From: Anaeromyxobacter oryzae
GTDB lineage: Bacteria > Myxococcota > Myxococcia > Myxococcales > Anaeromyxobacteraceae
Assembly: GCF_023169945.1 (NCBI RefSeq)
Contig: NZ_AP025591.1
Location: forward strand, 5,638,481 to 5,702,480
Reading direction: 5' to 3'
DNA length: 64,000 nt
Shown: positions 1-7,016 of the stretch, piece by piece
Numbering within the stretch: the stretch's first letter is position 1
Layout: each line of letters opens with the position of its first letter
Made by a program: the position numbers and the translations under genes
The notes under the pieces: model-generated
The model's database searches: none
What the model saw: only the letters and a program-made list of their open reading frames with translations
What the model was told of the DNA's origin: nothing

Positions 1-900
1 GGCGCCGGTGACCTGCGGGTTCGTCGTGAACTCGGGCTTGTTCGCGCCGTTGGTCTGGGACCAGTCGATCCACTCCACGTCGGCGGCGACGAGCAGCATC
101 TCGAAGGGCCGCACCGCGGCACCGAGCGTCACCATCTGCGGCTGGTCGAAGTCGAGCTTCTCCTTGCCGCCGGGGACCGTCACCATCGTGCCCGACCCCG
201 GGTCGAAGATGCTGTGCGACGGGATGTTCCACTCGAAGCTCTGGAACGAGCTCTTCGTCTCGTACGCGAGGCCGAGGGTCACGGCGTCGACCGGCGAGTA
301 GGCGAGGCCCACCGTGGCGCCGTAGCCGAACGCGCCCTGCGTGGCGCGGGGGAGCATGCCCATCCCGCCGGCGACCTCGTACTTCATCGTCGCGTACATG
401 AGGTTCACCGAGGCGCCGACGGAGAGCCCCTTCGCGAGCCGGTAGGACGCGGCCGGCGCGATCCGCATGTTCATGTAGGAGGTGAAGGTCTTCCCGCCGT
501 AGAGGTCGGCGGGGTAGTCGACGCCCATGCCCGACACGCCCACGGCCGCGAGGCCGACGGTGAGCTCGTCGGTGGACGGCAGCACGAGGCCGAGCGTCGG
601 GATGTAGGAGGCGCCGCGGTCCGAGCTCATCGAGCTCCCGGAGGCGGCGCCGCTCGCGTCGTACTTCACCGAGGGGTTGAAGAAGCTGCCCGAGAGATCG
701 GTCCGGCGCTGCAGCGCGGAGAGGCCCGCCGGGTTGGTGACGATGGTCGCGGCGTCGAGCGGCGCCGCGACGCTCGCGCCGCCCATCGCGTCCTGGACCG
801 GGCCGAAGCCGATCATGCGCATGCCGTTCGTGGCGCGGGCGCTCGTCGCGGCGAGCGCGAGCGCCGCGACGACGGTGAGTCGGACGAGGCTGCTCTTCAT
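1..900 (-). CDS. FadL/OMPP1-family outer-membrane transporter (3' end outside window)
   Basis: The frame stays open for 300 codons from the ATG at 900 to the window edge, so the C-terminus is missing. Residues 1-23 form a signal peptide ending near ARA. The mature N-terminus has the glycine/alanine-rich segment and the N-P-A-G-L motif (about residues 57-61) typical of FadL/TodX porins, which pass long-chain fatty acids or aromatic hydrocarbons across the outer membrane. The rest alternates short amphipathic strands and glycine turns, as in a beta-barrel. AGGGAG lies about 6 bp before the ATG. The family call rests on the N-terminus; the substrate cannot be read from the sequence. Confidence 0.8.
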   Translation of the reverse strand, partial: MKSSLVRLTVVAALALAATSARATNGMRMIGFGPVQDAMGGASVAAPLDAATIVTNPAGLSALQRRTDLSGSFFNPSVKYDASGAASGSSMSSDRGASYIPTLGLVLPSTDELTVGLAAVGVSGMGVDYPADLYGGKTFTSYMNMRIAPAASYRLAKGLSVGASVNLMYATMKYEVAGGMGMLPRATQGAFGYGATVGLAYSPVDAVTLGLAYETKSSFQSFEWNIPSHSIFDPGSGTMVTVPGGKEKLDFDQPQMVTLGAAVRPFEMLLVAADVEWIDWSQTNGANKPEFTTNPQVTGA

Positions 901-1208
901 GGCGTCTCCCTGTGGTGGACCGCGGCGCGCCGGGGGGCGGGAACCGGGTCGCGTGGTGGACCGGGAGCCGAGCGTCACCGCGAAGCTCCCCCGCGGAACG
1001 GGTCCGCGCGTGCGATGACTCTAGGATGTTGCGAAGTAGCAAGATCGCTAGATCGTTCCATGCGGCGACGTGCCGCGCACAGCGCCAGCCCGATCGTGAT
1101 CGCGACGCAAGCGCTGCGCCGTCTGCGTCGGGTGCTCGGGCCGCGCACGCAACGGGTGCGTCGCCGGCGCGTGGCCAGATGTGCGCGCCGGGGCGAGAGC
1201 GGCGCGGC
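901..1208. other. gap upstream of the FadL-type gene
   Basis: I see no convincing gene here. The part nearest 1018-1060 is less GC-rich than the rest and holds two tandem AGATCG copies (about 1041-1056) and a minus-strand TAGAGT at 1018-1023 that could be a -10 box for the FadL-type gene. No well-spaced -35 box accompanies it. Confidence 0.4.
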
Positions 1209-2120
1209 TCAGCGCGCGCGCGCGAGCGGGGAGAGGTCGACGAGCCTCACGGCGAGCCGCTCCAGCTCCGCGAGCGCGGCGGTGTCCATCCTCCGCAGCC
1301 AGCGCCGCGGGATGCCGTCGAGCCCGTAGTAGGCGCCGGCGACGGCGCCCGCGATCGCGCCGGTCGTGTCGGCGTCGCCGCCCTGGTTCACCGTCGCGAC
1401 GAGGCAGTCCTCGAACGACCGCGTCGTGAACAGGTGGTGGAGCACGGTCTGGAGCGTGTCGACGACGTACCCGGTCGCCAGCCCGCGGTACGGCTCGAAC
1501 CGGAACGCCGGGAACCGCTCGACGAGCAGGTCCGCCTCGCGGCGCAGCCGGACCATCGAGAGACCGAGCACCGCGAGCTGCGCCATCCGCCCGAGCGTCG
1601 CGCACGCCGCGTCCGAGAACGGGTGGTTGTGCGTGAGGTGCGCCTGGGCGACCTGGCACCGGTCGAGGAGCGCCTCGTCGCCGAGCGCGAGCAGCGCCAC
1701 CGGCAGCGTCCGCATCGCCGCGCCGTTCCCGGCGTCCCACTCGTTGGGCGGGGTCTCGAGCTGGCCGTCGAGGATGTAGCTCCGCAGCCCCTTCCTCACG
1801 GTGCTGCCCACGTCCACCGGCCGCCCGCGCATCCACGCGGACAGCGCGTCCGCGATCCCGCGCAGGTCGAACCCGCCCGCCGCGTCGACCGCCCGCGCGA
1901 TGCAGCGGGACATCTCGGTGTCGTCGGTGAAGCACCCGGGCCGGAGGTGGAGCCACCCGCCACCCGTCATCTCGCGGTGGACACGGTGCTTCGCGCGGAT
2001 CTCGGCGGCGGTCATGAACTCGACCGGCGCGCCGAGCGCGTCGCCGACGGCGAGGCCGACGAACGCCGCGCGGGCCCGGGCCCGCACGTCCGCGAGGTCG
2101 ACCGTGACCGTGTCCGGCAT
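1209..2120 (-). CDS. draG: ADP-ribosylglycohydrolase, DraG type
   Basis: 303 residues, close to the usual DraG length. The metal-binding motif T-D-D-T-E is at about residues 65-69, preceded by G-G-G-W-L. The C-terminal N-Q-G-G-D-A-D-T-T-G-A motif near residues 243-253 supplies the second set of metal ligands. Known DraG enzymes remove ADP-ribose from an arginine of nitrogenase reductase and so reactivate nitrogen fixation. No nif or draT gene is visible here, so the substrate is inferred from family only; other members act on other ADP-ribosylated targets. Divergent from leuS, with about 100 bp between the starts. Confidence 0.75.
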   Translation of the reverse strand: MPDTVTVDLADVRARARAAFVGLAVGDALGAPVEFMTAAEIRAKHRVHREMTGGGWLHLRPGCFTDDTEMSRCIARAVDAAGGFDLRGIADALSAWMRGRPVDVGSTVRKGLRSYILDGQLETPPNEWDAGNGAAMRTLPVALLALGDEALLDRCQVAQAHLTHNHPFSDAACATLGRMAQLAVLGLSMVRLRREADLLVERFPAFRFEPYRGLATGYVVDTLQTVLHHLFTTRSFEDCLVATVNQGGDADTTGAIAGAVAGAYYGLDGIPRRWLRRMDTAALAELERLAVRLVDLSPLARAR

Positions 2121-2202
2121 GCGCCGTCGAGCTTACCCGGAAGGGCGAGCGGGCGCAGGGCCGGAGGCTCTTGGAAAGGCAGACGAACCGGGGATCGTCC
2201 GG

Positions 2203-2208
2203 TAATAT
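2203..2208 (+). promoter_or_regulatory. -10-like element of leuS
   Basis: TAATAT, twelve bp before the leuS ATG at 2221, in an otherwise GC-rich stretch. No matching -35 box. The spacing implies a very short or absent 5' leader. Confidence 0.4.
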
Positions 2209-2220
2209 CCGCGGTCCCAT

Positions 2221-4716
2221 ATGTCGATGAACGAGCGTTACGAGCCACATTCGATCGAGGCGCGCTGGCAGGAGCGGTGGGCCTCGGCGGGCATCTTCCA
2301 GGCCGGCCGGCGGCCGGGCGCCGAGAAGCGGTACGTCCTCGAGATGTTCCCGTATCCGTCCGGCGCCATGCACATGGGCCACGGCCGCGTCTACACGATC
2401 GGCGACGCCCTCGCGCGGTACCTCCGCATGCGCGGGTACGACGTCCTCCACCCCATCGGCTTCGACGCGCTGGGGCTCCCCGCCGAGAACGCCGCCATCA
2501 AGGACGGCCGTCACCCGGCGGAGCGCACCCGCGAGAACATCGTCGCGTTCCGCGCCGAGATGAAGAGCCTCGGATACGGCTTCGACTGGGACCGCGAGGT
2601 CGTCACCGCCGACCCCGAGTACTACCGCTGGAACCAGTGGTTCTTCGTGAAGATGCTCGAGCGCGGCATCGTCTACCGCCGCCAGGGCAAGGCCAACTGG
2701 TGCACCGGCTGCCAGACCGTCATCGCGAACGAGCAGGTCGTCGACGACCGCTGCGAGCGGTGCGAGTCGCCGGTCGTGGAGAAGGTCATCCCGGAGTGGG
2801 CGTTCCGCATCACCGCCTTCGCCCAGGACCTCCTCGACGGCCTGGACGGGCTGAAGGAGTGGCCCGACCGCATCACCACGATGCAGCGGAACTGGATCGG
2901 CAGGAGCGAGGGCGCCGAGGTCGACTTCGCCGTCCAGGGCTCCGGTGACGCGATCAAGGTCTTCACCACCCGCGTCGACACGATCTACGGCTGCACCTAC
3001 GTGGTCCTCGCGCCGGAGCACCCGCTCGTCGCGAAGGTCACCGCCCCGGCGCGCAAGGCGGAGGTCGACGCCTTCGTCGCGCGGATGCGGAAGACCGACG
3101 CCGCGGAGCGCACGGGCGAGAGCGCGCCGAAGGAGGGCGTCTTCACCGGGGCGCACGCGGTGAACCCGTACACCGGCGAGGCGGTCCCGGTCTGGATCGC
3201 CAACTTCGTGCTCGCCGAGTACGGCACCGGCGCGGTGATGAGCGTGCCCGCCCACGACCAGCGCGACTTCGAGTTCGCGAAGAAGTACGGGCTGCCGATC
3301 CGCGTGGTGATCCAGCCGTCCACGGGCGATCGGATCCCGGGGCCCGACGCCCTCGCCGCCGCGACGACGGAGGACGGCGTGCTCGACGCCTCCGGCCCGT
3401 TCAGCGGCCTCCCCTCCGCGGAGGCGCGCCGCCGGATGAGCGCGCACGCGAAGGAGAAGGGGTTCGGCCAGCCCACCGTGCGGTGGCACCTCCGCGACTG
3501 GGGCTTCTCGCGGCAGCGCTACTGGGGCACCCCCATCCCGATCATCTACTGCGAGGAGCACGGCGCGGTGCCGGTCCCGGAGAAGGACCTGCCCGTGGTG
3601 CTGCCGCCGCAGGCGATCATCACCGGCACGGGCGAGCCCCCGCTCGCGAAGGTGCCGGAGTTCGTGAACACGACCTGTCCCGTGTGCGGGAAGCCGGCGC
3701 GGCGCGAGGTCGAGACGATGGACACCTTCGTCGACTCCTCCTGGTACTACGCCAGGTACCTGTCGCCGAAGGACGCGACCCGCCCGTTCGATCCCGAGGC
3801 GGCGCGCCGGTGGCTGCCGGTGGACGTCTACGTCGGCGGCCCCGAGCACGCGGTGATGCACCTGCTCTACTTCCGGTTCTGGCACCGCGTGATGAGGCAG
3901 CTCGGCCTCGTGTTCGAGGACGAGCCCGCGCGGCGGCTCGTCACCCAAGGCATCGTGAACGGCCCGGACGGCCGGAAGATGTCGAAGCGCTGGGGCAACG
4001 TCGTCGCCCCCGGCCCGATGGTGAGGAAGTACGGGGCCGACACGCTCCGGCTCTTCATCCTGTTCGCGGCCCCGCCCGAGAAGGACATCGACTGGTCCGA
4101 CGAGCAGGTGGACGGGCTCTTCCGCTTCCTCGCCCGCGTGTGGCGGATCTTCCACGCGCGGCAGGAGTCGTTCGCGGCGCCGGAGGCCGCGCTCGCGCAG
4201 GCGAGCGGCGACTTCCTCGAGCTGCGCCGGCGCACCCACCGGACCATCCAGCGCGTCACCGACGCGTTCGAGAAGGAGCTCAAGTTCAACACCGGCATCG
4301 CGGCGCTGATGGAGCTCGTGAACGCGCTCTACCAGCTCGAGCCGAGGAGCGACGCCGATCGCGCCGCGGTGCGCGAGGCCCTCGTCGCGGTGGCGACCCT
4401 GCTCTCGCCGTTCGCGCCGCACGCGGCCGAGGAGCTGTGGCACGAGGTGCTCGGACCGGCGGCCCGCGACCGGCTGCTCGCCGCCGAGCCGTGGCCGGCC
4501 TTCGACCCGGCGCTCGTCGCGGCCGACACGGTGACGATCGCCGTCCAGGTGAACGGGAAGCTGCGCGGCGAGGTCCAGGCGGCGATCAGCGCCGGGGAGG
4601 CCGACGTCCGGGCGCTGGCGGAGGCCGACGAGAAGGTGAAGACGCACCTCGCCGGCAAGACGATCCGGAAGGTGGTCTTCGTGCCGAAGCGCCTCGTGAA
4701 CTTCGTGGTGGGGTAG
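2221..4716 (+). CDS. leuS: leucyl-tRNA synthetase
   Basis: 831 residues. Class I synthetase signatures are present: H-M-G-H at 51-54 (HIGH motif) and K-M-S-K-R near 586-590. Between them lie a zinc-binding C-x2-C segment (CTGC, about residue 161), the CP1 editing domain with the threonine-rich patch followed by D-T-I-Y, and the leucine-specific region. The C-terminal anticodon-binding and small C-terminal domains are complete. The enzyme charges tRNA-Leu and hydrolyses mischarged products. The start could also be the ATG two codons downstream. lptE follows after a 3-bp gap, an order also common in other proteobacteria. Confidence 0.97.
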   Translation: MSMNERYEPHSIEARWQERWASAGIFQAGRRPGAEKRYVLEMFPYPSGAMHMGHGRVYTIGDALARYLRMRGYDVLHPIGFDALGLPAENAAIKDGRHPAERTRENIVAFRAEMKSLGYGFDWDREVVTADPEYYRWNQWFFVKMLERGIVYRRQGKANWCTGCQTVIANEQVVDDRCERCESPVVEKVIPEWAFRITAFAQDLLDGLDGLKEWPDRITTMQRNWIGRSEGAEVDFAVQGSGDAIKVFTTRVDTIYGCTYVVLAPEHPLVAKVTAPARKAEVDAFVARMRKTDAAERTGESAPKEGVFTGAHAVNPYTGEAVPVWIANFVLAEYGTGAVMSVPAHDQRDFEFAKKYGLPIRVVIQPSTGDRIPGPDALAAATTEDGVLDASGPFSGLPSAEARRRMSAHAKEKGFGQPTVRWHLRDWGFSRQRYWGTPIPIIYCEEHGAVPVPEKDLPVVLPPQAIITGTGEPPLAKVPEFVNTTCPVCGKPARREVETMDTFVDSSWYYARYLSPKDATRPFDPEAARRWLPVDVYVGGPEHAVMHLLYFRFWHRVMRQLGLVFEDEPARRLVTQGIVNGPDGRKMSKRWGNVVAPGPMVRKYGADTLRLFILFAAPPEKDIDWSDEQVDGLFRFLARVWRIFHARQESFAAPEAALAQASGDFLELRRRTHRTIQRVTDAFEKELKFNTGIAALMELVNALYQLEPRSDADRAAVREALVAVATLLSPFAPHAAEELWHEVLGPAARDRLLAAEPWPAFDPALVAADTVTIAVQVNGKLRGEVQAAISAGEADVRALAEADEKVKTHLAGKTIRKVVFVPKRLVNFVVG

Positions 4717-4719
4717 GGG

Positions 4720-5238
4720 ATGCCCGGGACCCGCCGAGCACGTGGACCGGCGCCGCGGGCGCGGTCCGCCCTCCGCGCCGGCGCCGCCGCGCTCGCCGCC
4801 GTCGTGGCGCTCGCCGGTTGCGGGTACCGCTTCACGCAGCGGTACGTCGCCGCCGGCGGCGTGGACCGGCTCCACGTCCGGACCTTCGAGAACCGCTCCG
4901 CCGATCCCGAGCTCGGGGCGGCCGTCACCGCCGCCCTCCGCGACGAGCTCGCCCGCCGCGGCGCCGCGGCGGGCGCGGATGCGCCGGCCTGGCTCGAGGG
5001 TGAGGTGCGGGCGCTCGAGGGCGCCCCATCGACGGCGGGCGCGACCACGCTGCACGTCGCGCTCGAGGTCCGGGGGCGGCTCGTCGTGGGCGGGGAGACG
5101 AAGGCGGAGCGGACGATCCGGCGGGACGGCGACCACCTCGCCGGTGCGGATGCGCTCGAGACGGAGGGCCGGCGGTCGCTGGAGCTGCGGCGGCTCGCGG
5201 CCGACGCCGCGCGCGAGCTCCTGCGCGCGCTGGAGTAG
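4720..5238 (+). CDS. lptE: LPS-assembly lipoprotein LptE
   Basis: 172 residues. An arginine-rich N-terminus and a hydrophobic helix end in the lipobox L-A-G-C (cysteine near residue 34), followed by G-Y-R-F, the characteristic start of mature LptE/RlpB. Mature positions carry the LHVRTFENRS strand and an R-D-E-L-A-R-R-G helix. LptE plugs and stabilises the LptD barrel that inserts lipopolysaccharide into the outer leaflet. The family is poorly conserved, so the call relies on the lipobox, the G-Y motif, length and position directly after leuS. Confidence 0.82.
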   Translation: MPGTRRARGPAPRARSALRAGAAALAAVVALAGCGYRFTQRYVAAGGVDRLHVRTFENRSADPELGAAVTAALRDELARRGAAAGADAPAWLEGEVRALEGAPSTAGATTLHVALEVRGRLVVGGETKAERTIRRDGDHLAGADALETEGRRSLELRRLAADAARELLRALE

Positions 5239-5319
5239 CGAACGGACCGTCGGCGAAGACGACGACGCCGCGGCGGTGGGCGAGCCACCCCGCGGCGAGC
5301 GCGACGGGAGCCGTGACGG

Positions 5320-5598
5320 CTACTGTGCGGCGGCCGGCGCGGGCTTCGCGACGGAGCGCGCGAGCCGGGAGATCTTCCGGGACGCGGCGTTCTTGTGGAC
5401 GACGCCCTTCGAGGCGGCCTTCCCGATCGCCTTCTCGGCGGCCTTGAGGGCCTCCTTCGCGCCCGCGGCGTCACCCTTGGCGACGAGCTCGCGGACCTTC
5501 TTCACGGCGGACTTCACGCCGGTGCGGACCTGGACGTTGCGGGCCCGACGCTTCTGGGTCTGCCGGTTGCGCTTCTCGGACGATGCAGTGTTCGCCAA
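5320..5598 (-). CDS. rpsT: 30S ribosomal protein S20
   Basis: 92 residues: a lysine/arginine-rich first helix (K-R-N-R-Q-T-Q-K-R-R-A-R-N), a central acidic/alanine helix and the conserved V-H-K-N-A-A-S-R-K-I-S-R-L segment, all diagnostic of bS20, which binds 16S rRNA early in 30S assembly. The start codon is TTG with GGAGAG about 8 bp upstream. Escherichia coli rpsT also starts with UUG, and that weak start is part of its autoregulation; the same may hold here. A strong sigma-70-type promoter lies just upstream (5627-5655). Confidence 0.96.
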   Translation of the reverse strand: MANTASSEKRNRQTQKRRARNVQVRTGVKSAVKKVRELVAKGDAAGAKEALKAAEKAIGKAASKGVVHKNAASRKISRLARSVAKPAPAAAQ

Positions 5599-5626
5599 GT
5601 GACTCTCCGTCGGTTCGAGGGCGCGC

Positions 5627-5655
5627 TATCTACCGCCCATCGCAAGCCGCGTCAA
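5627..5655 (-). promoter_or_regulatory. sigma-70-type promoter of rpsT
   Basis: Read on the minus strand: TTGACG (5655-5650), a 17-bp spacer, then TAGATA (5632-5627). Predicted transcription start near 5620, giving a leader of about 20 nt before the TTG start of rpsT at 5598. Confidence 0.7.
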
Positions 5656-5828
5656 GGGGTTATGGCTCGGTTGGTGGTCTCCGATGCTGTCCCGATCTCG
5701 CGGGACGTCTCGCGGTGGCGCGCTCCGTGCCGCGGGGCCGCCGCGCGGACCCTGCCTCGCGAACCGTTGCGGCGAGCGGCTTTCGTGAGCGGCCGCTGCG
5801 CACGCCCTAGGGAGACGCCGCTTTGCTG

Positions 5829-5879
5829 AGCACCCCCTTCGCGCAGGCCTGATAATCAGCGACCCGCCGAGGGGGTGCT
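5829..5879. repeat. inverted repeat with 9-bp perfect arms
   Basis: AGCACCCCC at 5829-5837 pairs perfectly with GGGGGTGCT at 5871-5879 across a 33-nt loop. Inside the loop is a second small palindrome, CTGAT-A-ATCAG. It lies in the long gap upstream of rpsT. There is no T-tract and no tRNA fold. Confidence 0.5.
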
Positions 5880-5928
5880 TCGCGCGCCCGCATGCCGCGC
5901 GGCCGGGAAGGCCACCGGCTCCGCGGAG

Positions 5929-6142
5929 TTACCCACAGTCTGGATGCCCAGGGAGTCCGGGCTGGGGGTCTTCGCCCAAGATTGTGGAGAAGTCCGTGGA
6001 TATCGCCGCCCAACGCTCCGGAATCGCACGGGATCGTGGCCTGTGCGGAACGCGCCCGAACGCGTCGGAACCGTGAATTTCGGGGGGCAGGAGGCCCTTC
6101 CCACAGAGTTATCCACGCTCTTTCCCCAAACTCTGTGGAGAG
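5929..6142. other. cluster of DnaA-box-like sites
   Basis: Compared with TTATCCACA: TTACCCACA at 5929-5937 (+), TTCTCCACA at 5983-5991 (-), ATATCCACG at 5995-6003 (-), TTATCCACG at 6109-6117 (+) and CTCTCCACA at 6134-6142 (-), plus a partial TTCCCACA at 6098-6105. The best sites differ by one base. The cluster fills part of the 5599-6108 gap, which has no gene, and continues into the 3' end of mazG. It could be a chromosomal origin, a DnaA-titration site or DnaA-regulated DNA. No dnaA or dnaN gene is nearby. Confidence 0.5.
6101..6138. repeat. 10-bp perfect inverted repeat at the mazG stop codon
   Basis: CCACAGAGTT (6101-6110) pairs perfectly with AACTCTGTGG (6129-6138); the loop is 18 nt. 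It overlaps the stop codon of mazG (6109-6111) and two of the DnaA-box-like sites, so it may be a terminator, an origin element or both. Confidence 0.45.
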
Positions 6143-6969
6143 CGTTCCGGGGGGGTCGGGGCGCTGCTTTTCCCTTGACCCCGCTCGATCGCCTTCGCCT
6201 CGTCCCAGATCGCGTCCATCTCGTCGAGGCTCGCGCCGCCGTGCGGGACCCCGCGCCTCGCGAGCTCGCGCTCCACGTGGGTGAACCGGGAGATGAAGCG
6301 GGCGATCGCTCCCCGGAGCGCCTCCTCCGGCGGGATGCCGAGCTTCCGGCCGACGTTCGCGAGGGCGAACAGCGCGTCGCCGAGCTCGTGCTCGAGCGCG
6401 TCGCGGTCGCCGCTCGCGAGCGCCTCGTCCAGCTCCGCGAGCTCCTCCGTCACCTTCGCGCGGGCGCCCCCCGCGTCCGGCCAGTCGAAGCCGATGCGGC
6501 TCGCCTTCTCCGTGAGCCGGTCGGCGCGGGCGAGCGCCGGCATCTCCCTCGGCACGCCCTCGAGCACGCTGTGGCCGCCGCCCTTCGCCTTCTTCTCCTC
6601 GCGCTTCAGCGCCGCCCACTGCCGCAGCACGCCCTCGGCGTCCTTCACGTCCGCGTCCCCGAACACGTGCGGATGCCGGTACACGAGCTTCGACGAGATC
6701 GCCTCGGCGACGTCCGCGAAGTCGAACGCCCCCTCCTCGCGCCGGAGCTGGGCCTGGAACACGATCTGGAGGAGGAGGTCGCCGAGCTCCTCGCGGTGCT
6801 CGCCAGCGTCGCCCGAGTCGATGGCCTCGAGGACCTCGTAGGTCTCCTCGAGCACGTAGGGCCGGATCGAGCGGAGCGTCTGCTCGCGATCCCACGGGCA
6901 GCCGTCGGGGCCGCGGAGGCGCTCCATGATGCCGAGCAGTCGTTCGATGGCGTCTGCGTTGCGTGACAT
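6109..6969 (-). CDS. mazG: nucleoside triphosphate pyrophosphohydrolase MazG
   Basis: 286 residues with two MazG domains. The first carries the classic sequence (L-R-G-P-D-G-C-P-W-D-R-E-Q-T), the E-E-x-x-E metal-binding helix (L-E-E-T-Y-E) and the E-E-L-G-D-L-L-L-Q helix. The second repeats these features in degenerate form (E-E-L-A-E-L near residue 185 and E-H-E-L-G-D-A-L-F-A-L). MazG hydrolyses (d)NTPs to NMP and pyrophosphate, cleaning the nucleotide pool and affecting ppGpp-linked survival. ATG start; the divergent neighbour begins about 50 bp away. Confidence 0.95.
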   Translation of the reverse strand: MSRNADAIERLLGIMERLRGPDGCPWDREQTLRSIRPYVLEETYEVLEAIDSGDAGEHREELGDLLLQIVFQAQLRREEGAFDFADVAEAISSKLVYRHPHVFGDADVKDAEGVLRQWAALKREEKKAKGGGHSVLEGVPREMPALARADRLTEKASRIGFDWPDAGGARAKVTEELAELDEALASGDRDALEHELGDALFALANVGRKLGIPPEEALRGAIARFISRFTHVERELARRGVPHGGASLDEMDAIWDEAKAIERGQGKSSAPTPPERSPQSLGKERG

Positions 6970-7016
6970 CCCGCCTTCTTAGCGCGGGAGCGCCCGTGCT
7001 AGCATCCCGTTCTCGC

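Noticed and set aside
1048..5136. 1362-codon minus-strand frame over leuS and lptE
   Set aside because: Low-complexity arginine/glycine/leucine composition and complete overlap with well-recognised genes mark it as a shadow frame.
5829..5879. Possible tRNA or selC gene around the 9-bp inverted repeat
   Set aside because: No acceptor stem, T-loop GGTTCRANTCC or D-arm can be folded; only a simple hairpin with a small internal palindrome is present.
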